A stretch of 24,154 bases of DNA from CAYXWM01 sp964468805 (GCA_964468805.1 CAYXWM010000046.1:1-24154), one strand, 5' to 3'. Counted from the first letter of the stretch, positions 7,415 through 15,896 are shown. Program-made: numbers and translations. Notes: generated by a model from the letters alone, not told the origin.

Positions 7415-7485
7415 GGTTTACCTGCTTTCAAAGCTTACGTAGGGCGACGAAGCTTGTAGATTTTAAAGTTGGTTGTACTGTAAAT

Positions 7486-7514
7486 ATAATAAATAAAACA
7501 TACACCAAATCCAA
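7486..7514 (-). promoter_or_regulatory. promoter of walJ-rlmH
   Basis: On the minus strand TTGGAT (7509-7514), a 17-bp spacer and TATTAT (7486-7491), about 70 nt before the walJ start. The remainder of the 7415-7760 gap is AT-rich, and I see nothing else in it. Confidence 0.6.
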
Positions 7515-7760
7515 CGGAATTGCAAACTTTTTTATTTTCCTAAAATAATAAAACTCGTTCTTAAACTCTTTAGGCAAAAATTTCTTGAATGTTAAGTAAA
7601 TAAATATTATAATATAGAATTGTAAATTGGTAAAACGGGTCGTAAGCCCATGTAATTAACCAAAACCTTCCGTAGTACTTTAATTATACCTTATTTACGA
7701 ATTATTATATTACGGTAAATTTTTTGTCAACAAATAAAATTATTTAAGTATTACATATAG

Positions 7761-7790
7761 TTTACTTAATTGTTACCGGTGTGATATACT
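7761..7790 (+). promoter_or_regulatory. extended -10 promoter of the bactofilin gene
   Basis: TTTACT (7761-7766), an 18-bp spacer and TATACT (7785-7790) preceded by TGA, which forms an extended -10. Transcription would begin near 7797, 40 nt before the chosen ATG. Confidence 0.7.
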
Positions 7791-7836
7791 GATTTCATAA
7801 TCCGGTAATATGTTTGGCACAGAGAGGAGGAAAACA

Positions 7837-8256
7837 ATGTTTAATATAAAAACTTCCAGAAAAGCGGATACCGAAACTATGGGTACTGTAATAGGCGAAG
7901 GTATAGAGTTTAGCAATGGTATTATTAAGGGCTGTGGCAATGTAATGGTTAACGGGTTGATATTTGGGGATGTTGATATTGAAGGGCATTTGTTTGTGGA
8001 CGAGGCAGGCTATATAAAGGGTAATGTAAACGCTACCTCATCTACCGTTGCCGGAAGATTGGAAGGCGATATTTCGGTTACCGGATTGTTGCATCTTACC
8101 AAATGTTGCAATATTCAAGGAAACATAGAATGTGCCACCATCAGTATTGAAGAAGATGCCGTATTCTGCGGCAGATGCCATATGACCGGTAAAAACGAAC
8201 AACGTAAATTAAAACATGAAATCCTTCCGGAACCTGATATGGAGCCGGGAGCGTAA
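7837..8256 (+). CDS. bactofilin (polymer-forming cytoskeletal protein)
   Basis: A 139-residue protein of the bactofilin family (formerly DUF583), which forms nucleotide-independent filaments from a beta-helical core and scaffolds wall-shaping or morphogenetic proteins at the membrane. The core (about residues 16-115) shows the alternating hydrophobic/Gly pattern typical of the fold: IGEGIEFSNGIIKGCGNVMVNG, then GDVDIEG, GYIKGNVNA, GRLEGDI and IQGNIEC. The C-terminal tail is charged and disordered. ATG 7837 is chosen because AGGAGG (7825-7830) is 6 nt before it; an in-frame ATG at 7810 would put the site within the gene. Single-gene unit with its own promoter and terminator. Its proximity to wall genes fits a morphogenetic role, which is inference. 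Confidence 0.85.
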   Translation: MFNIKTSRKADTETMGTVIGEGIEFSNGIIKGCGNVMVNGLIFGDVDIEGHLFVDEAGYIKGNVNATSSTVAGRLEGDISVTGLLHLTKCCNIQGNIECATISIEEDAVFCGRCHMTGKNEQRKLKHEILPEPDMEPGA

Positions 8257-8275
8257 AAATGTTTATTACATCAAG

Positions 8276-8310
8276 AAAACGCCAAAAGGTGGTCACCCGG
8301 GCGTTTTTTT
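8276..8310 (+). terminator. terminator of the bactofilin gene
   Basis: AAAACGCC (8276-8283) pairs with GGCGTTTT (8300-8307), with an inner GGTG/CACC stem, followed by a run of seven Ts (8304-8310). Confidence 0.88.
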
Positions 8311-8337
8311 GATTTTAATGAGATTATACGCTATATT
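8309..8337 (+). promoter_or_regulatory. candidate promoter of the M16 protease gene
   Basis: TTGATT (8309-8314), a 17-bp spacer and TATATT (8332-8337). The -35 box overlaps the T-run of the preceding terminator. It would give a leader of about 200 nt; the rest of 8338-8547 is AT-rich with no feature I can support. Confidence 0.55.
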
Positions 8338-8547
8338 GCTTTTTTATTTAAAAATGTCGATTACATATCAAGGTGTTTTCCTTAACATATATAAAAAAAC
8401 TCAAAGTTACAACCGAAAAGAATATACGCTTTTGCAGCTGCTTAAGTTTAAATATTTTTCACTGATAATTTTAATGAAAGCAAGCAAAATAATAAAAACA
8501 ACAAAAATCGACCGTCAAGGTTTTAAGATACAGAAAGGAAGTTACCC

Positions 8548-11322
8548 ATGAACCTAAAGCAGGTAGAAACGAGGTATTTCGACGAAATAAAGTCCCAGGC
8601 GACTTATTATATGCATCCAAGCGGTGCCAGAATTATACACATGCAAAATGAGGATGAAAACAAGGTGTTTTCCGTTAGCTTCAGAACCCCTGTTTGGGAC
8701 AATACCGGCGTTGCCCATATCCTGGAACACAGCATTTTATGCGGTTCAAAAAAATATCCCATCAAAGACCCATTTAACGAGATGTGTAAAAGCTCTCTGT
8801 ACACCTATCTAAACGCCATGACCTTTACGGACAAAACCGTTTACCCCATAGCAAGCTGCAACAAAAAGGACTTTTTTAACTTAATGGACGTTTATCTGGA
8901 CGCTGTATTTAATCCCCTGATCAGACGCAGAGAAATATTTATGCAGGAAGGCATACTTTACAACCCCGAAGAAAAATCTTTCGGCGGTATAGTTTACAAT
9001 GAAATGCAAGGCGTATATTCCGATCCCTTGGAATATTTACGCTACGAAACCTCTATAGGTCTGTTTCCGGATACACAAAACGCCTACGATGCCGGCGGTA
9101 AACCGGACAGCATAGAAACCCTGACCTTTGATCAGTTGCTTGCCTTTTACGATAAGCATTACAAACCGTCCAACGCTTATGTATTTTTATACGGAGATAT
9201 GGACTTTGATGAATGCATGAAGCATATAGAACCCTATCTTGCCGGGGAATCGTCCACAGAAACTATAGAAATAAAATACCAGCCGGCCTTTGACAAGCCA
9301 AAATTTTTATCCAAAACCTATCCGGCTACAGAAAACAAAGAGGAACTTCTTGCCGCAAATTATATAATAGAAAACCCCGACGACAGCAAGTATGTCATGG
9401 GATTAATGCTTATAAATCAATATTTGTTCGGGACGAACACCTCTCCTTTAAAACAATTGCTTATGGACGAGGGCTTTGGGAAAGAGATTTTTTCAAGCTT
9501 AAATATGCATCTTTGCCAGCCGGTTTACCATATTACCGTTAAACACGCCGAAAAATCCATAGAGGAATTGTATTTTACTCTGTTTAAATACTTTAACGAG
9601 CTTCTTACCAACGGTTTTGACCAAGCCCAGCTTACCGCCGCCGTTAATATTCTGGAATTTGATATAAGAGAAGAAAAAAGCGGCTCGTATCCCAAAGGCT
9701 TGAATATTAACATAGGCATACTGACCAACTGGCTTTACGGTCATGACCCCTTTGAAAAGGTAAATAAACTGGAGCCTTTTTTGGCTGCCGCCGAAGACAA
9801 GGAATTTTTGTTCAGCATAATACGAAATACCTTTATTTCAAACAAGCATGTTTTGTTTATAGACATCAGACCGGAAAGCCCTGTCACCATACCCGTTAAC
9901 TTTACCCCGGAACAGCTTGAGAATTTCCAAAAGGACAGAATGTGCTTAGAGTTGTTCCAAAGCAAAGAGGACAAAAAAGAGGATATAGATAAGATTCCCG
10001 TTTTGCATATAAGTGATATAGACAAAACCATAGAATCCTTTCCCTTACATGAAGAAAGCGGCAACGGCTTAACTATGTTCAGCTATTACCAGGATACCGC
10101 GGACATAGGATATATGCAGTTGATGTTTGACATCAGTGCCTTGACTTGGGATGAAATACCCTATATAGGAATTTTGTGCAACCTTTTGGGTAGAATAGAC
10201 ACAAAAAATTACAAACAAAAGGACTTGACCACGGAAATAAACACCTATTTGGGCGGTTTAAGACCCATGTTCTCCAACTACACAAATGTAATCACCGGAG
10301 AATATATTCCCGTTTTGGCTTACAAGTCCAAGGCTTTGCTTGAAAACAGCGACAAAATGTTTAAATTAATACAAGAAATAACTCAAAACACGGTGTTTTC
10401 TACGGCTCAAATACTGCCCCTGCTCAACGAACAGCTTTCCGCCTTGGAAAGTGCTCTTCGCAGCAACGGAATGGGTTTTGCAAGCGGTAGAAGCTTGGCA
10501 TATATAGATTTGGGCGGTCGTTATGAGGATGCCGTATACGGAATAGAGTATTATCAATTCCTGAAAAAAATCCTGTCTGCCCCGGAAGCCTTACCGGAAA
10601 AATTAAAGGACGTTGCGGGAAAAATCTTTGAGGGTTATGTAAGAGTTTATGTAAGTGCCAAGGAAAATCAATGCAGAGACTTGCTTAAAAAGGCAAATTC
10701 TTATTATGCATCCCAAAAAAATCCCGGGCAATTTCCCAAACCCACTCCTATTCCCGTTAATGAAGGAATAATCAGCGGAGCCAATGTTCAAAACGTGGCA
10801 TACAGCTTTGATTTCGGTAAAGCAGGCTTTAATTTTAACGGCGAAACCTCTGTTATAACCACCATATTAAATCGCTCCTATTTAATGTCGGAGGTACGGT
10901 TAAAGGGCGGTGCCTATGGCTGTAATTGCGTTGCTTACAAGAAAGGGCTTTTCAGTGTATGCTCTTACCGTGACCCTCATTTGCAACGTACCTTGGATGT
11001 ATATCAAGGTATAAGCCGGTATTTGGCGGATTTCCAAGCCACTCAAGAGGATATGAACAAATTCCTCATAGGTACAATCAATCGTTATTTACGTCCCAAA
11101 AAAGTAATAGACAGAGTGGAGTTTGCCATAGCCGCTCATCTAAACGCAATTTCACACAGTACTCTTGAAAAAGAATGCGAAGAAATATTAGCCATGCAAC
11201 CGGCACAAGTTAAAAAATACGCCGAAATGTTTGAAAAATGTCACCAAGCTCATGTATTTTCCGTTGTTGGCGGCAAGGAGCAAATTACCAAAAGCAAGGA
11301 TATATTTTCGGCTATATACTGA
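8548..11322 (+). CDS. M16C-family zinc metalloprotease (PreP-like)
   Basis: A 924-residue insulinase-superfamily protease of the large single-chain M16C type, related to mitochondrial presequence protease and the bacterial HypA/Cym1-like peptidases that degrade short peptides inside a closed chamber. The inverted zinc motif HILEH (His57, Glu60, His61) is intact and followed by SILCGSKKYPIKDPF; the third metal ligand is probably Glu152 in IVYNEMQG. Two homologous halves joined by a hinge are expected from length, the second being catalytically inactive. No signal peptide is seen, so it is presumably cytosolic. An AAAGGAAG site lies before the ATG. It is a single-gene unit ended by a long perfect hairpin. 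Confidence 0.95.
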   Translation: MNLKQVETRYFDEIKSQATYYMHPSGARIIHMQNEDENKVFSVSFRTPVWDNTGVAHILEHSILCGSKKYPIKDPFNEMCKSSLYTYLNAMTFTDKTVYPIASCNKKDFFNLMDVYLDAVFNPLIRRREIFMQEGILYNPEEKSFGGIVYNEMQGVYSDPLEYLRYETSIGLFPDTQNAYDAGGKPDSIETLTFDQLLAFYDKHYKPSNAYVFLYGDMDFDECMKHIEPYLAGESSTETIEIKYQPAFDKPKFLSKTYPATENKEELLAANYIIENPDDSKYVMGLMLINQYLFGTNTSPLKQLLMDEGFGKEIFSSLNMHLCQPVYHITVKHAEKSIEELYFTLFKYFNELLTNGFDQAQLTAAVNILEFDIREEKSGSYPKGLNINIGILTNWLYGHDPFEKVNKLEPFLAAAEDKEFLFSIIRNTFISNKHVLFIDIRPESPVTIPVNFTPEQLENFQKDRMCLELFQSKEDKKEDIDKIPVLHISDIDKTIESFPLHEESGNGLTMFSYYQDTADIGYMQLMFDISALTWDEIPYIGILCNLLGRIDTKNYKQKDLTTEINTYLGGLRPMFSNYTNVITGEYIPVLAYKSKALLENSDKMFKLIQEITQNTVFSTAQILPLLNEQLSALESALRSNGMGFASGRSLAYIDLGGRYEDAVYGIEYYQFLKKILSAPEALPEKLKDVAGKIFEGYVRVYVSAKENQCRDLLKKANSYYASQKNPGQFPKPTPIPVNEGIISGANVQNVAYSFDFGKAGFNFNGETSVITTILNRSYLMSEVRLKGGAYGCNCVAYKKGLFSVCSYRDPHLQRTLDVYQGISRYLADFQATQEDMNKFLIGTINRYLRPKKVIDRVEFAIAAHLNAISHSTLEKECEEILAMQPAQVKKYAEMFEKCHQAHVFSVVGGKEQITKSKDIFSAIY

Positions 11323-11344
11323 GACAGTAAAGAATAAACCAAAA

Positions 11345-11390
11345 AAAGAAAGGGTATTTTTCAACTTGAAAAATACCCTTTCTTTCCTTA
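11345..11390. terminator. long perfect-stem terminator, possibly bidirectional
   Basis: A perfect 20-bp inverted repeat (11345-11364 with 11366-11385) with a single central base, so the last few pairs open as the loop. The left arm is preceded by As and the right arm is pyrimidine-rich. It lies 22 bp after the protease stop and 20 bp beyond the end of the minus-strand small gene, so it probably serves both. Confidence 0.85.
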
Positions 11391-11409
11391 TTGTTAATTA
11401 GAAACAGCA

Positions 11410-11589
11410 TTACATAAATATGTCCATATCGGGCTCTATACTGTCTGCTATATCCATTCCGCAGTTTCTGGAGGAAAAGTATACGCAATCTTTGCAATTT
11501 CCTTCGTTTAAGCGTTTTGTGGGAAAGGCAATATCTTGGTCTACGCTTCTGAAATTGGTGCAATTTTTTACTTTCTTTGTGTTATACAT
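11410..11589 (-). CDS. 59-residue Cys-containing small protein
   Basis: A short protein (59 residues) that I do not recognise. It begins MYNTKKVKNC and ends DIFM, with four Cys at 10, 32, 35 and 43: a CxxC pair (NCKDC) plus two outlying Cys, a spacing that could bind zinc or an iron-sulphur cluster. There is no membrane segment or signal. It is likely to be real because GGGGTGATG lies just before the ATG (start codon at 11589-11587), a reasonable promoter lies at 11622-11651, a terminator follows, and the composition (Asn, Lys, Asp and Cys mix) looks like a normal soluble protein. It stands alone on the minus strand between the protease gene and radC. Confidence 0.7.
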   Translation of the reverse strand: MYNTKKVKNCTNFRSVDQDIAFPTKRLNEGNCKDCVYFSSRNCGMDIADSIEPDMDIFM

Positions 11590-11621
11590 AACATCACCCC
11601 GGTTTTCATTTGCATTCGGTT

Positions 11622-11651
11622 ATAATATTTATTATTTCCGTGAAAAAGCAA
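11622..11651 (-). promoter_or_regulatory. candidate promoter of the small Cys protein gene
   Basis: On the minus strand TTGCTT (11646-11651), an 18-bp spacer and TATTAT (11622-11627), about 33 nt before the start codon. Confidence 0.5.
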
Positions 11652-11756
11652 TATATTCTTAGAGGATGATTTTAACCGGGTCGAAAACTCGTTTTGCATT
11701 GATTCTTCTTTAAAAACTTTAGGATACTTTCAACAAATGAAACAAAGGGTCTGAAG

Positions 11757-11786
11757 TTGATTTACTGTAAATTGCACTTTTAATAT
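11757..11786 (+). promoter_or_regulatory. candidate promoter of radC-ogt-yycI-like operon
   Basis: TTGATT (11757-11762), an 18-bp spacer and TAATAT (11781-11786). This is a moderate match in an AT-rich region; transcription would begin about 110 nt before radC. Confidence 0.4.
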
Positions 11787-11901
11787 TAAAATTTTAATCG
11801 TACTTTTATTATTGCATATACAGGGTAATTTTGTTATTATAACCGGAGACGTGAATTTCCGGAATTATGTAAATACCCTTAAAGGGACAGTAGGTGTTGT
11901 T

Positions 11902-12591
11902 ATGGGCGAAAGTATACACAAAGACCACAGAAAGCGAGTAAGAACACGTTACATAGACCACGGCTTGGATGGTTTTGACGACCATCAAGTACTGGAGCTG
12001 CTATTGTTTTATGCTGTACCTAGAAGAGACACCAACGAATTGGCTCATAAGATGATAAACGAATTCGGTTCGCTTCATGACCTGTTTGAAGCCAACCCCT
12101 TGGAAATCTCCAAGCGTTGTAATGTAAGTGAAAGCGTGGCTGTTTTGGTTTCCCTTATTCCGCCGGTTTCCCGTCGATATTTATACAGCAAAATGAAAGA
12201 AACTCCCTCAATTAAATCCACAAAAACCGCCGGTGAGTTGGCTATTTCTCTGTTCCTGGGAAAAACCACCGAAAGCCTTTACATAATCTGCCTGAACAAA
12301 CATCAGGGCTTTATAAAAGCCGAATGTGTAACCACCGGTAATTCCGGTCAGGCACCTATTTATCCCGAAGAAATAGCAAAAGCAGCTTTAAGACACAACG
12401 CCGCCTTTGTTATCCTTACCCATAACCATCCGGGCGGATTACTGGAGCCGTCCAAAGAGGACATTATCGCCACCCGTAAAATAATGAAATCTCTGAGTGC
12501 TGTGGGTATAATGGTATTGGATCATATTATAGTATCCCAAAATAAATTTTTCAGTTTTACCGAAAAGAAGGTTATGCCCAACAATGTTTGA
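11902..12591 (+). CDS. radC: RadC family JAMM/MPN+ protein
   Basis: A 229-residue RadC/YeeS-type protein. The N-terminal half has a helix-hairpin-helix-like UPF0758 region (DDHQVLELLLFYAVPRRDTNELAHKMI, residues 27-53); the C-terminal half is a JAMM/MPN+ metalloprotease-like domain with the metal motif THNHPGG (His174, His176) followed by the Asp of SKEDI (Asp187). The old link to DNA repair has not held up well, and the biochemical function is still uncertain. I start at ATG 11902, with AGGTG 5 nt upstream; a TTG 90 bp earlier would give an unusual N-terminal extension and has no ribosome binding site. The stop overlaps the ogt start by 8 nt. Confidence 0.9.
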   Translation: MGESIHKDHRKRVRTRYIDHGLDGFDDHQVLELLLFYAVPRRDTNELAHKMINEFGSLHDLFEANPLEISKRCNVSESVAVLVSLIPPVSRRYLYSKMKETPSIKSTKTAGELAISLFLGKTTESLYIICLNKHQGFIKAECVTTGNSGQAPIYPEEIAKAALRHNAAFVILTHNHPGGLLEPSKEDIIATRKIMKSLSAVGIMVLDHIIVSQNKFFSFTEKKVMPNNV

Positions 12592-13060
12592 GAGTATGGA
12601 ATATTATAATTCGCCGCTTGGCTTAATTGAAATAAAGGCACGAAACAACAGAATAGTCCTGGTAAAGTTTAGGGATAAACCGGCTTTCCAACCGGAAAAT
12701 CCCTGTGAAATCACGAAGCTCTGCAAAAAAGAACTGCAAGACTACTTTTCCGGAGAATTGCAAAAGTTCACCGTAAATATAGATTTACAAGGAACAGAAT
12801 TTCAAAAATCCGTTTGGAACAGTCTTTTGGAAACAGAATACGGCTCTACTCACAGTTACAAGGACATAGCCGTGAAAATAAACCGACCGAAAGCGGTACG
12901 GGCAGTGGGAAACGCCAACGGCAAAAATCCCATTCATATAATCGTACCCTGCCACAGAATCATAGCCTCTGACGGAAAATATTCCGGTTACGCCGCCGGA
13001 ACCGAACGAAAAATACGGCTCTTGGAACACGAAAGAAGGCTGAAAGATGTATTGGGATAA
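12584..13060 (+). CDS. ogt: methylated-DNA-protein-cysteine methyltransferase
   Basis: A 158-residue O6-alkylguanine-DNA alkyltransferase, a suicide repair protein that moves the alkyl group from O6-methylguanine in DNA to its own cysteine. The active-site block IIVPCHRIIASDGKYSGYAAG carries the acceptor Cys123, preceded by the DNA-binding helix region SYKDIAVKINRPKAVRAVGNANGKNP with the arginine finger. The N-terminal ribonuclease-H-like domain is present. It has no Ada-type regulatory domain, so Ogt/MGMT is the better name. ATG 12584 overlaps the radC end (ATGTTTGA); an in-frame ATG at 12596 is an alternative. The 3' end overlaps the next gene by 14 nt, which indicates one operon. Confidence 0.94.
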   Translation: MFESMEYYNSPLGLIEIKARNNRIVLVKFRDKPAFQPENPCEITKLCKKELQDYFSGELQKFTVNIDLQGTEFQKSVWNSLLETEYGSTHSYKDIAVKINRPKAVRAVGNANGKNPIHIIVPCHRIIASDGKYSGYAAGTERKIRLLEHERRLKDVLG

Positions 13061-13895
13061 GGCGAAGAACATCGTTATTATTTTTTTGTTGCTAATAAAC
13101 GTTGTTTTGGCAGTATTGGTTTATACTCATATGGATAACTATACTTTGAATGCCACTCAACTTGAGAATATCAATAAGGTTCTGTCGGCAAACAATGTTA
13201 TGCTGTATACTCCTGTTCTTAAAGAATACAAGCCCATGAAAGCCATAAATATGCTACCCTATGCTTACTCCAACGATGATTTGATTGGATATTTTTTCTC
13301 TGACCCGAAACAAGTCAAACCGGTAATAGAATACGGACGAGACATTTTTACGGATAATATTTCCAAACTTACCGTGGAGAACGGGACGGTCACCTTTGAA
13401 ACTCAGACAACTCCGTCCGAGAATCCTTTAAACGAAGACGACTGCAAAAAAACATACAATGAAGTTATACAATCAAACCAATCCATGTTCCCCGGTTTTG
13501 TCTTTGACAAGCTGTGGGAAACCGATTCGGGATTTAGTTTAAGATATATACAAAACTATCGGGGAGAGCTTATCTACAGCAACTATGTTTTGTTTGAAAC
13601 CAATTCCGGCGGTTTGTCTCGAGTAGAGTTTTCCTATTCAAAAATTAACGGATTCGACGATAAAGTTCGGGAAATCTGCCCTGTGGACGAGGCACTGTTT
13701 GTATTTATGCAATATTTCAGAAATAACTTCGGGGAGAAAGAAGTTTTTATAGACCATATGGATATAGTATACTACCAAGAACAGGTTTCCGACGAAACAG
13801 GTTCTGCTTTAAAGGCTACGCCCTGTTACAGATTTTATGTTTCGGATATTACCGAGCCTTTTTTGGTGGATGCTTATTCCACGGTGGTGAAGTGA
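13047..13895 (+). CDS. YycI-like membrane-anchored regulatory protein
   Basis: A 282-residue protein with one N-terminal membrane anchor (residues 8-28, preceded by KAK, so the rest faces outside) and a mixed alpha/beta extracytoplasmic domain. The opening MYWDKAKNIVIIFLLLINVVLAVLVY-like helix and the repeated beta-strand pattern that follows resemble YycI (WalI), which in Bacillus binds the WalK sensor kinase with YycH and holds down its activity. Clostridial YycI-like proteins are often found away from walRK, as here. AAGAAGG at about 13035 lies before the ATG, inside ogt. Partners cannot be told from the window; the family call is reasonable but not certain. Confidence 0.7.
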   Translation: MYWDKAKNIVIIFLLLINVVLAVLVYTHMDNYTLNATQLENINKVLSANNVMLYTPVLKEYKPMKAINMLPYAYSNDDLIGYFFSDPKQVKPVIEYGRDIFTDNISKLTVENGTVTFETQTTPSENPLNEDDCKKTYNEVIQSNQSMFPGFVFDKLWETDSGFSLRYIQNYRGELIYSNYVLFETNSGGLSRVEFSYSKINGFDDKVREICPVDEALFVFMQYFRNNFGEKEVFIDHMDIVYYQEQVSDETGSALKATPCYRFYVSDITEPFLVDAYSTVVK

Positions 13896-13908
13896 AGTAG
13901 CTATATTG

Positions 13909-13999
13909 ATTCCATTTTAAACAGAGGGCAAAAATAATTGATTTTTTCCAACTGTTCAAGGAAAAAACGATTATTTTTGTCCTACATCTTTTTTGGAAT
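13909..13999 (+). repeat. palindromic intergenic repeat, copy C1
   Basis: A 91-bp imperfect palindrome bounded by ATTCCA/TGGAAT. The inner arms are AAAAATAAT/ATTATTTTT and TTTTTTCC/GGAAAAAA around a 10-nt loop. It is about 90% identical, in the same orientation, to copy C2 (16146-16235). Lying 13 bp after the yycI-like stop, it may also act as its terminator or mRNA stabiliser. Confidence 0.85.
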
Positions 14000-14050
14000 T
14001 AGGATATTTAAAAGCATTAATGGAGAAACCTTTTTTTCGGCGAAGCATAC

Positions 14051-14092
14051 AAAAAGCCTGTGTACATCAAGAATATTGATATACACAGGCTT
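14051..14092 (-). terminator. terminator of the PMT glycosyltransferase gene
   Basis: AAGCCTGTGTA (14054-14064) pairs with TACACAGGCTT (14082-14092), with an inner ATCAA/TTGAT stem. On the minus strand it is followed by five Ts (complement of 14051-14055), 4 bp beyond the gene's stop. Confidence 0.85.
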
Positions 14093-14095
14093 CTT

Positions 14096-15829
14096 TTACA
14101 TATTCAAAAGATAAAACTGCCAACCGGGTAACCATTTAAGAAATTCTATATATTCTTTTTGAACCGGTATTCCTGTAATGACCGGGAAAAACAAGGCAAA
14201 CAGTAAAACAGTAGCCCCGGCAAAGGCTATCATGTAATACTTTCTGTATTTAAGATTGCTGTTGGCAAACAGGAAGGCAATCATAAATACCAGAAAGGGT
14301 ACAGCAGGGAAATAGTGGTATATATAAGTTATTCTGGGGATTAGCACCCAAGGTAAATATTGAGACGCAAAACCTATCAAAAGGAACTGAGCGATCCTAT
14401 CTTTTCTGTATTTAAAGATACAGATAATCAATGCTGCCAATCCAAACCACCATACCGCCGGATTACCCATGGTACTGATACCTGATTTTAGCTCGTTAGG
14501 AAAGTTTTGGGCATAGTAGAACACCGGTCGAATAATCAAGGGCCATTCATACCATGGCGATGCAAAGTGGTGGGTTTCCCTTAGACCGGAATGATAGTTA
14601 AACATATACGATTGCTGATTTAAAAGAAACTCAACGGTATCTCCAAAACCCTTAACGCCCTTAGCCTCTAAAAAGGGTATATAAGAAAGGCAATAAATTA
14701 TCAAGGGCACTGCAATAAAAAATACCACACAACTTAATAAGGTTAAGCTGACTTTCTTGGGAAAATCTCCATGAACCCTTTTTAACTTTTTATATTCCTT
14801 ATTCCTAAGGTACAGCGTATAAAAAAATATTACTCCCAAACCGAGAGCCGCATATACACCCTGCCATTTGGAAGCCACGGCAAAACCCATGGATAAACCC
14901 GATAATCCCAAGGGTATTAGGGTTCTCCTAAGGGATTCTTTGTTGAAATCCATCTTATAGAACAGGTACATAAAGAAATACATGGCAATGATAAAAAAGG
15001 TTACGTAGGTATCAATGGTGGAAATCCTTGTTTGAGTAAAATGCATAAAATCAAAACTGAAGATAACAGATGCAAAGGCAGCCCATAAGGTTGATGAACC
15101 CCATTTAGTTTGGGTAAACAAAGCCTTTGCAAACAGGTAAATAAGCGGTATCATCAAAATTCCGAAAAGGGTACCGAAAAATCTCCAACCGAAAGGCGTC
15201 ATTCCAAACATCTTGATTCCAAGAGCAATAATAACCTTGCCTAAGGGCGGATGCGTGGTTTCGTAGACTTCTTCTTTGTTTACAAATTCATAGCCTGTCC
15301 TTGCGTGGTATATCTCGTCGAAGTAGGTGCTGTTCATATATGTGGAAATTAGCGGAGCAAGGTTTTGTTCGTCAAACAAAGCGGTGTCTTCCGGATCGCA
15401 TTCGGCTACTGGTATTATTCCGTTTTCGTTGAAAAACGCCATCTCCAAAATTTCTGTGTTTTTGGACATATTAAGCAGACGTACAAATTTAGCCGGTTGA
15501 TTTACCTTAATTTCGTGCCATTTAAATACGCTTGTCAAATTTATAGATTGATCCAGAAACCATTCTTCTCCGTCTTTGGAAACAAACAAGTCCAAGCTTT
15601 TGTCATGATCACTGCCCAAAAGGATTGACAGTTGTGTTAATTGTTCTTCGGCAGCAAAACTTACGTTTATCTTTTTAAATTCATCGCCCCTCCACATAGT
15701 TTGTGGATATGCTGTATCTCCCAGCTGATAAAAAGCTATGCTCCCGTAAATCAGCATTATTAAAATCAGCAGGAGATAATCCAATCTTTTCATGCTTAAC
15801 AAAGGTTGAACTTTGGTTTTGGTATCCAT
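14096..15829 (-). CDS. PMT-family glycosyltransferase with discoidin-like insert
   Basis: A 577-residue polytopic membrane enzyme of the dolichyl-phosphate-mannose protein mannosyltransferase (PMT/ArnT, GT-C fold) superfamily, which transfers a sugar from a polyprenyl-phosphate carrier to an acceptor outside the membrane. After the first membrane helix (about 17-34), the first outer loop holds the catalytic-type acidic pair Asp171-Glu172 in STYFDEIYHAR and then THPPLGK, both hallmarks of PMT proteins; some ten further membrane helices follow. An insert of about 90 residues (45-137) precedes the acidic pair and looks like an F5/8 C (discoidin) carbohydrate-binding beta-sandwich. ATG 15829 has AGGAGG 5 nt upstream; a longer in-frame start at 15898 would overlap the leader hairpin. 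Acceptor unknown. Confidence 0.88.
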   Translation of the reverse strand: MDTKTKVQPLLSMKRLDYLLLILIMLIYGSIAFYQLGDTAYPQTMWRGDEFKKINVSFAAEEQLTQLSILLGSDHDKSLDLFVSKDGEEWFLDQSINLTSVFKWHEIKVNQPAKFVRLLNMSKNTEILEMAFFNENGIIPVAECDPEDTALFDEQNLAPLISTYMNSTYFDEIYHARTGYEFVNKEEVYETTHPPLGKVIIALGIKMFGMTPFGWRFFGTLFGILMIPLIYLFAKALFTQTKWGSSTLWAAFASVIFSFDFMHFTQTRISTIDTYVTFFIIAMYFFMYLFYKMDFNKESLRRTLIPLGLSGLSMGFAVASKWQGVYAALGLGVIFFYTLYLRNKEYKKLKRVHGDFPKKVSLTLLSCVVFFIAVPLIIYCLSYIPFLEAKGVKGFGDTVEFLLNQQSYMFNYHSGLRETHHFASPWYEWPLIIRPVFYYAQNFPNELKSGISTMGNPAVWWFGLAALIICIFKYRKDRIAQFLLIGFASQYLPWVLIPRITYIYHYFPAVPFLVFMIAFLFANSNLKYRKYYMIAFAGATVLLFALFFPVITGIPVQKEYIEFLKWLPGWQFYLLNM

Positions 15830-15855
15830 GTGTTCCTCCTCTTTATCTTTTGTAG

Positions 15856-15896
15856 GATAAAAATAGGGAGAAAACTTTTGAAAAAGCTCTCTCCCC
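15856..15896 (-). terminator. terminator-like hairpin (attenuator) before the PMT gene
   Basis: On the minus strand GGGAGA...AGCTTTT pairs with AAAAGTT...TCTCCC (15866-15895), then comes TATTTTTATCC. It ends only about 16 nt before the AGGAGG site of the PMT gene, so it either stops glmS read-through or acts as an attenuator. Confidence 0.65.

Noticed and set aside
8216..8551. Open frame of 111 codons overlapping the bactofilin end and the spacer before the M16 gene
   Set aside because: It runs through a strong terminator and a promoter, has low-complexity Lys/Ile-rich sequence and no ribosome binding site.
11420..11662. Plus-strand 80-codon frame opposite the small Cys protein gene
   Set aside because: It has no ribosome binding site and crosses the minus-strand promoter; the minus-strand gene explains the region better.
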